Of a DNA stretch of 64,000 nt, positions 61,396 through 64,000 are shown piece by piece. Under the pieces are notes generated by a model. That model was not told the origin of the DNA, ran no database searches, and saw only the letters and a list, made by a program, of their open reading frames with translations. This DNA is from Pseudomonas sp. MM211 (GTDB taxonomy: Bacteria; Pseudomonadota; Gammaproteobacteria; Pseudomonadales; Pseudomonadaceae), in assembly GCF_020386635.1 (NCBI RefSeq), contig NZ_CP081942.1:2294001-2358000 (forward strand). Direction: 5' to 3'. Each line of letters begins with the position of its first letter. Position 1 is the stretch's first letter. A program made the translations under genes and the position numbers.

Positions 61396-62491
61396 ATGGA
61401 AATCAACCCGATCCTGAACAGCATCAAGGACCTGTCCGAGCGCACCCAGACTATTCGGGGGTATCTTTGACTACGATCACAAGCATGATCGTCTTGTTGA
61501 AGTAAACCGCGAACTCGAAGACCCGAACGTCTGGAACAAGCCGGAATACGCCCAGAACCTGGGCCGTGAGCGCGCCACGCTGGCGTTGATCGTCGACACT
61601 ATCGACGACCTGACCGGCAGCCTGGCCGATTCGCGCGACCTGCTCGACATGGCCGTTGAAGAAGACGATCAGAGCGCGGCCGACGATGTCGCCAGCGAGA
61701 TTGAGCGCCTGCGCGGCATCCTCGAAAAGCTGGAATTCCGCCGCATGTTCAGCCACGAGATGGATCCCAACAACGCCTACCTGGATATTCAGGCCGGCTC
61801 GGGTGGTACCGAGGCGCAGGACTGGGCCAACATCCTGCTGCGCATGTACCTGCGCTGGGCTGACAAGCGCGGTTTCAGTGCCGAGATCGTCGAGCTGTCC
61901 GAGGGTGAAGTCGCTGGCATCAAGGGCGCCACCGTACACATCAAGGGCGAGTACGCCTTTGGCTGGCTGCGCACCGAAATCGGCGTGCACCGCCTGGTAC
62001 GCAAAAGCCCGTTCGACTCTGGCGCCCGTCGCCATACCTCGTTCTCGGCGGTATTCGTGTCGCCCGAGATCGACGACAAGGTCGAGATCGACATCAATCC
62101 GTCCGACCTGCGCATCGATACCTACCGCTCCTCCGGTGCCGGTGGTCAGCACGTCAACACCACCGACTCGGCGGTACGTATCACCCACGTGCCGACCAAC
62201 ACCGTGGTGGCGTGTCAGAACGAACGTTCCCAGCACGCCAACAAGGACACCGCCATGAAAATGCTGCGGGCCCGGTTGTACGAGCAGGAAATGCAGAAGC
62301 GCAACGCGGCTTCCCAGGCGCTGGAAGACACCAAGTCCGATATCGGCTGGGGTCATCAGATCCGCTCCTACGTGCTCGATGACTCGCGCATCAAGGACCT
62401 GCGTACTGGCGTCGAACGTAGCGACTGCCAGAAGGTTCTCGATGGCGACATCGACCAGTACCTCGAAGCCAGCTTGAAACAAGGCCTGTAA
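61396..62491 (+). CDS. prfB: Peptide chain release factor 2, with programmed +1 frameshift
   Basis: The first 24 codons run from ATG 61396 to CTT and meet TGA at 61468-61470. The site CGGGGGTATCTTTGAC has the internal Shine-Dalgarno-like GGGGG and the slippery CTT-T; a +1 shift (skipping T61468) continues as DYDHKHDRL to the stop at 62491, giving 364 residues. RF2 motifs: SPF tripeptide in [10 protein letters not shown] and GGQ in [14 protein letters not shown]. The shift is the known autoregulation by RF2 level and is not an error. Confidence 0.96.
61454..61471 (+). promoter_or_regulatory. prfB +1 frameshift signal
   Basis: GGGGGT followed by ATCTTTGAC: SD-like element three bases before the CTT slippery codon and the in-frame TGA with following C, the weakest termination context for RF2. 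When RF2 is scarce ribosomes shift and make more RF2. Confidence 0.93.
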
Positions 62492-62503
62492 TACCTTTTG
62501 GTT

Positions 62504-62521
62504 CCGCCCCAGTGGGGGCGG
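62504..62521 (+). terminator. Hairpin between prfB and lysS
   Basis: CCGCCCC (62504-62510) pairs with GGGGCGG (62515-62521) round AGTG. No T-run follows, so it may be an attenuating or processing hairpin within a prfB-lysS transcript rather than a terminator. Confidence 0.4.
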
Positions 62522-62551
62522 CGACTACCCCGTGATGGAATCCCGACGAAC

Positions 62552-64000
62552 ATGAGCGACCAACAACCCGACCAGCAGCAACTGCAACAGGAAGAGAACA
62601 AGCTGATTGCCCTGCGTAAGGAAAAGCTTGCTGCCATCCGTGAGCAGGGCAACGCCTTCCCCAACGACTTCCGTCGCGACAACCTCTGCGCCGATCTGCA
62701 GAAACAGTACGTCGACAAGACCAAGGAAGAGCTCGAAGCCGCTGCCATTCCGGTCAAGGTTGCCGGTCGCATCATGCTCAACCGTGGCTCCTTCATGGTC
62801 ATCCAGGACATGAGCGGGCGCATCCAGGTCTACGTCAACCGCAAGACCCTGCCTGAAGAAACCCTGGCAGCGGTCAAATCGTGGGACATGGGCGACATCA
62901 TCGCCGCTGTCGGCACCCTGGCCCGCAGCGGCAAGGGCGACCTGTACGTCGAGATGACCGACGTGCGTCTGCTGACCAAGTCGCTGCGTCCGCTGCCGGA
63001 CAAGCACCACGGTCTGACCGACACCGAGCAGCGCTATCGCCAGCGCTACGTTGACCTGATCGTCAACGAGGAAGTGCGCGAAACCTTCCGCGTGCGTTCC
63101 CAGGTGATCGCCCACATCCGCCGTTTCCTCGCCGAGCGCAACTTCCTCGAAGTGGAAACACCAATGCTGCAGACCATTCCCGGCGGCGCGGCGGCCAAGC
63201 CGTTCGAAACCCACCACAATGCGCTGGACATGGGCATGTTCCTGCGCATCGCGCCTGAGCTGTACCTCAAGCGGCTTGTTGTTGGCGGGTTTGAGAAAGT
63301 CTTCGAGATCAACCGCAACTTCCGTAACGAAGGCGTTTCGACCCGGCATAACCCCGAGTTCACCATGCTCGAGTTCTACCAGGCCTATGCCGATTACGAA
63401 GACAACATGGACCTGACCGAGGAACTGTTCCGCGAGCTGGCCCAGAGCGTGCTGGGCACCACCGACGTGCCGTACGGCGACAAGGTGTTCCACTTCGGTG
63501 AGCCATTCGTGCGCCTCTCGGTATTCGACTCGATCCTCAAGTACAACCCGGACATCACCGCTGCCGATCTGCAGGATCTGGACAAGGCGCGCGCGATCGC
63601 CAAGAAAGCCGGCGCCAAGGTGCTCGGCTTCGAGGGACTGGGCAAACTGCAGGTGATGATTTTCGAAGAGCTGGTCGAGCACAAGCTCGAGCAGCCGCAC
63701 TTCATTACCCGTTATCCGTTCGAAGTGTCGCCACTGGCCCGTCGCAGCGACGACGATCCGAGCGTCACCGATCGCTTCGAGCTGTTCATCGGTGGCCGCG
63801 AGATCGCCAACGCCTACTCCGAGTTGAACGACGCGCAAGATCAGGCCGAGCGCTTCCAGCAGCAGGTGGCCGACAAGGACGCCGGTGATGACGAAGCCAT
63901 GCATTTCGACGCCGACTTCGTTCGCGCCCTCGAATACGGCATGCCGCCGACTGCCGGTGAGGGCATCGGCATCGACCGCCTGGTGATGTTGTTGACGGAC
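62552..64000 (+). CDS. lysS: Lysyl-tRNA synthetase, class II (3' end outside window)
   Basis: 483 codons are present from ATG 62552 to the right edge; the full enzyme is about 500 residues. N-terminal OB-fold ([28 protein letters not shown]), class II motif 2 [26 protein letters not shown] and motif 3 [14 protein letters not shown] at the edge. Charges tRNA-Lys. Usual partner of prfB in gamma-proteobacteria. Confidence 0.96.
   Translation, partial: MSDQQPDQQQLQQEENKLIALRKEKLAAIREQGNAFPNDFRRDNLCADLQKQYVDKTKEELEAAAIPVKVAGRIMLNRGSFMVIQDMSGRIQVYVNRKTLPEETLAAVKSWDMGDIIAAVGTLARSGKGDLYVEMTDVRLLTKSLRPLPDKHHGLTDTEQRYRQRYVDLIVNEEVRETFRVRSQVIAHIRRFLAERNFLEVETPMLQTIPGGAAAKPFETHHNALDMGMFLRIAPELYLKRLVVGGFEKVFEINRNFRNEGVSTRHNPEFTMLEFYQAYADYEDNMDLTEELFRELAQSVLGTTDVPYGDKVFHFGEPFVRLSVFDSILKYNPDITAADLQDLDKARAIAKKAGAKVLGFEGLGKLQVMIFEELVEHKLEQPHFITRYPFEVSPLARRSDDDPSVTDRFELFIGGREIANAYSELNDAQDQAERFQQQVADKDAGDDEAMHFDADFVRALEYGMPPTAGEGIGIDRLVMLLTD

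Noticed and set aside
1..64000. tRNA, rRNA or insertion sequences
   Set aside because: No cloverleaf-like or rRNA-like sequence and no transposase gene was seen by eye; the only recombinase gene is intI.

Overview
The window is a piece of a Pseudomonas chromosome. Gene content and order match that genus: the ethanolamine genes exaC-eat, colR-colS-methyltransferase-inaA, recJ, yaeQ, opgD, a complete wspABCDEFR operon next to prfB-lysS, and REP-type hairpins. The backbone is G+C-rich and tightly packed. The chromosomal integron and its attC type suggest a member of the mendocina/alcaligenes/stutzeri side of the genus, but I cannot name a species from the sequence alone. I see no rRNA or tRNA gene and no CRISPR array.

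Layout. 1-4.1 kb: ethanolamine permease (cut by the left edge) and acetaldehyde dehydrogenase, with a divergent AraC-type regulator. 4.2-8.2 kb: two parallel modules, each a small regulator (HxlR; a frameshifted ArsR) followed by an MDR-family quinone oxidoreductase and a small alpha+beta-barrel protein. The ArsR module carries three copies of one exact 20-bp operator. 8.4-12.3 kb: acetyltransferase, glutaredoxin-like protein, YejK, a YjeH-type exporter with a divergent Lrp/AsnC regulator. 12.3-19.1 kb: a chromosomal integron, with an integrase gene read leftwards, a LexA-type box in its promoter, an attI region, and eleven gene cassettes all read rightwards and separated by attC sites built round GGGCTAAAGCCC. 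Cassettes 1 and 3 are the same 400-bp unit. The attC between cassettes 10 and 11 is mostly deleted and the last attC is degenerate. Most cassette proteins are of unknown function.

19.2-29.7 kb: the ColRS regulon locus, a TpbA-like periplasmic tyrosine phosphatase, a lipoprotein, a chromate transporter, a HAD phosphatase, an exported methyltransferase with an amino acid permease, and sbcD. 29.8-41.9 kb: a REP pair, two chemoreceptors, and two GntR/UTRA-controlled catabolic units (amidohydrolase plus MatC-like carrier; fumarase-superfamily lyase plus DctA) around a PQQ-type sugar dehydrogenase. This block lies between sbcD and sbcC, which are normally adjacent. 42-51 kb: sbcC, an ankyrin protein, opgD, yaeQ, recJ and a YebE-like protein. 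51-61.2 kb: the Wsp surface-sensing system ending in the diguanylate cyclase WspR, convergent with a second, Cache-domain diguanylate cyclase. 61.4-64 kb: prfB with its programmed +1 frameshift, and lysS, cut by the right edge.

The main points for a second look are the integron (SOS box, cassette duplication, attC decay, attC/REP resemblance, a HEPN-like cassette protein), the ArsR frameshift with its triple operator, and the split sbcD/sbcC pair.
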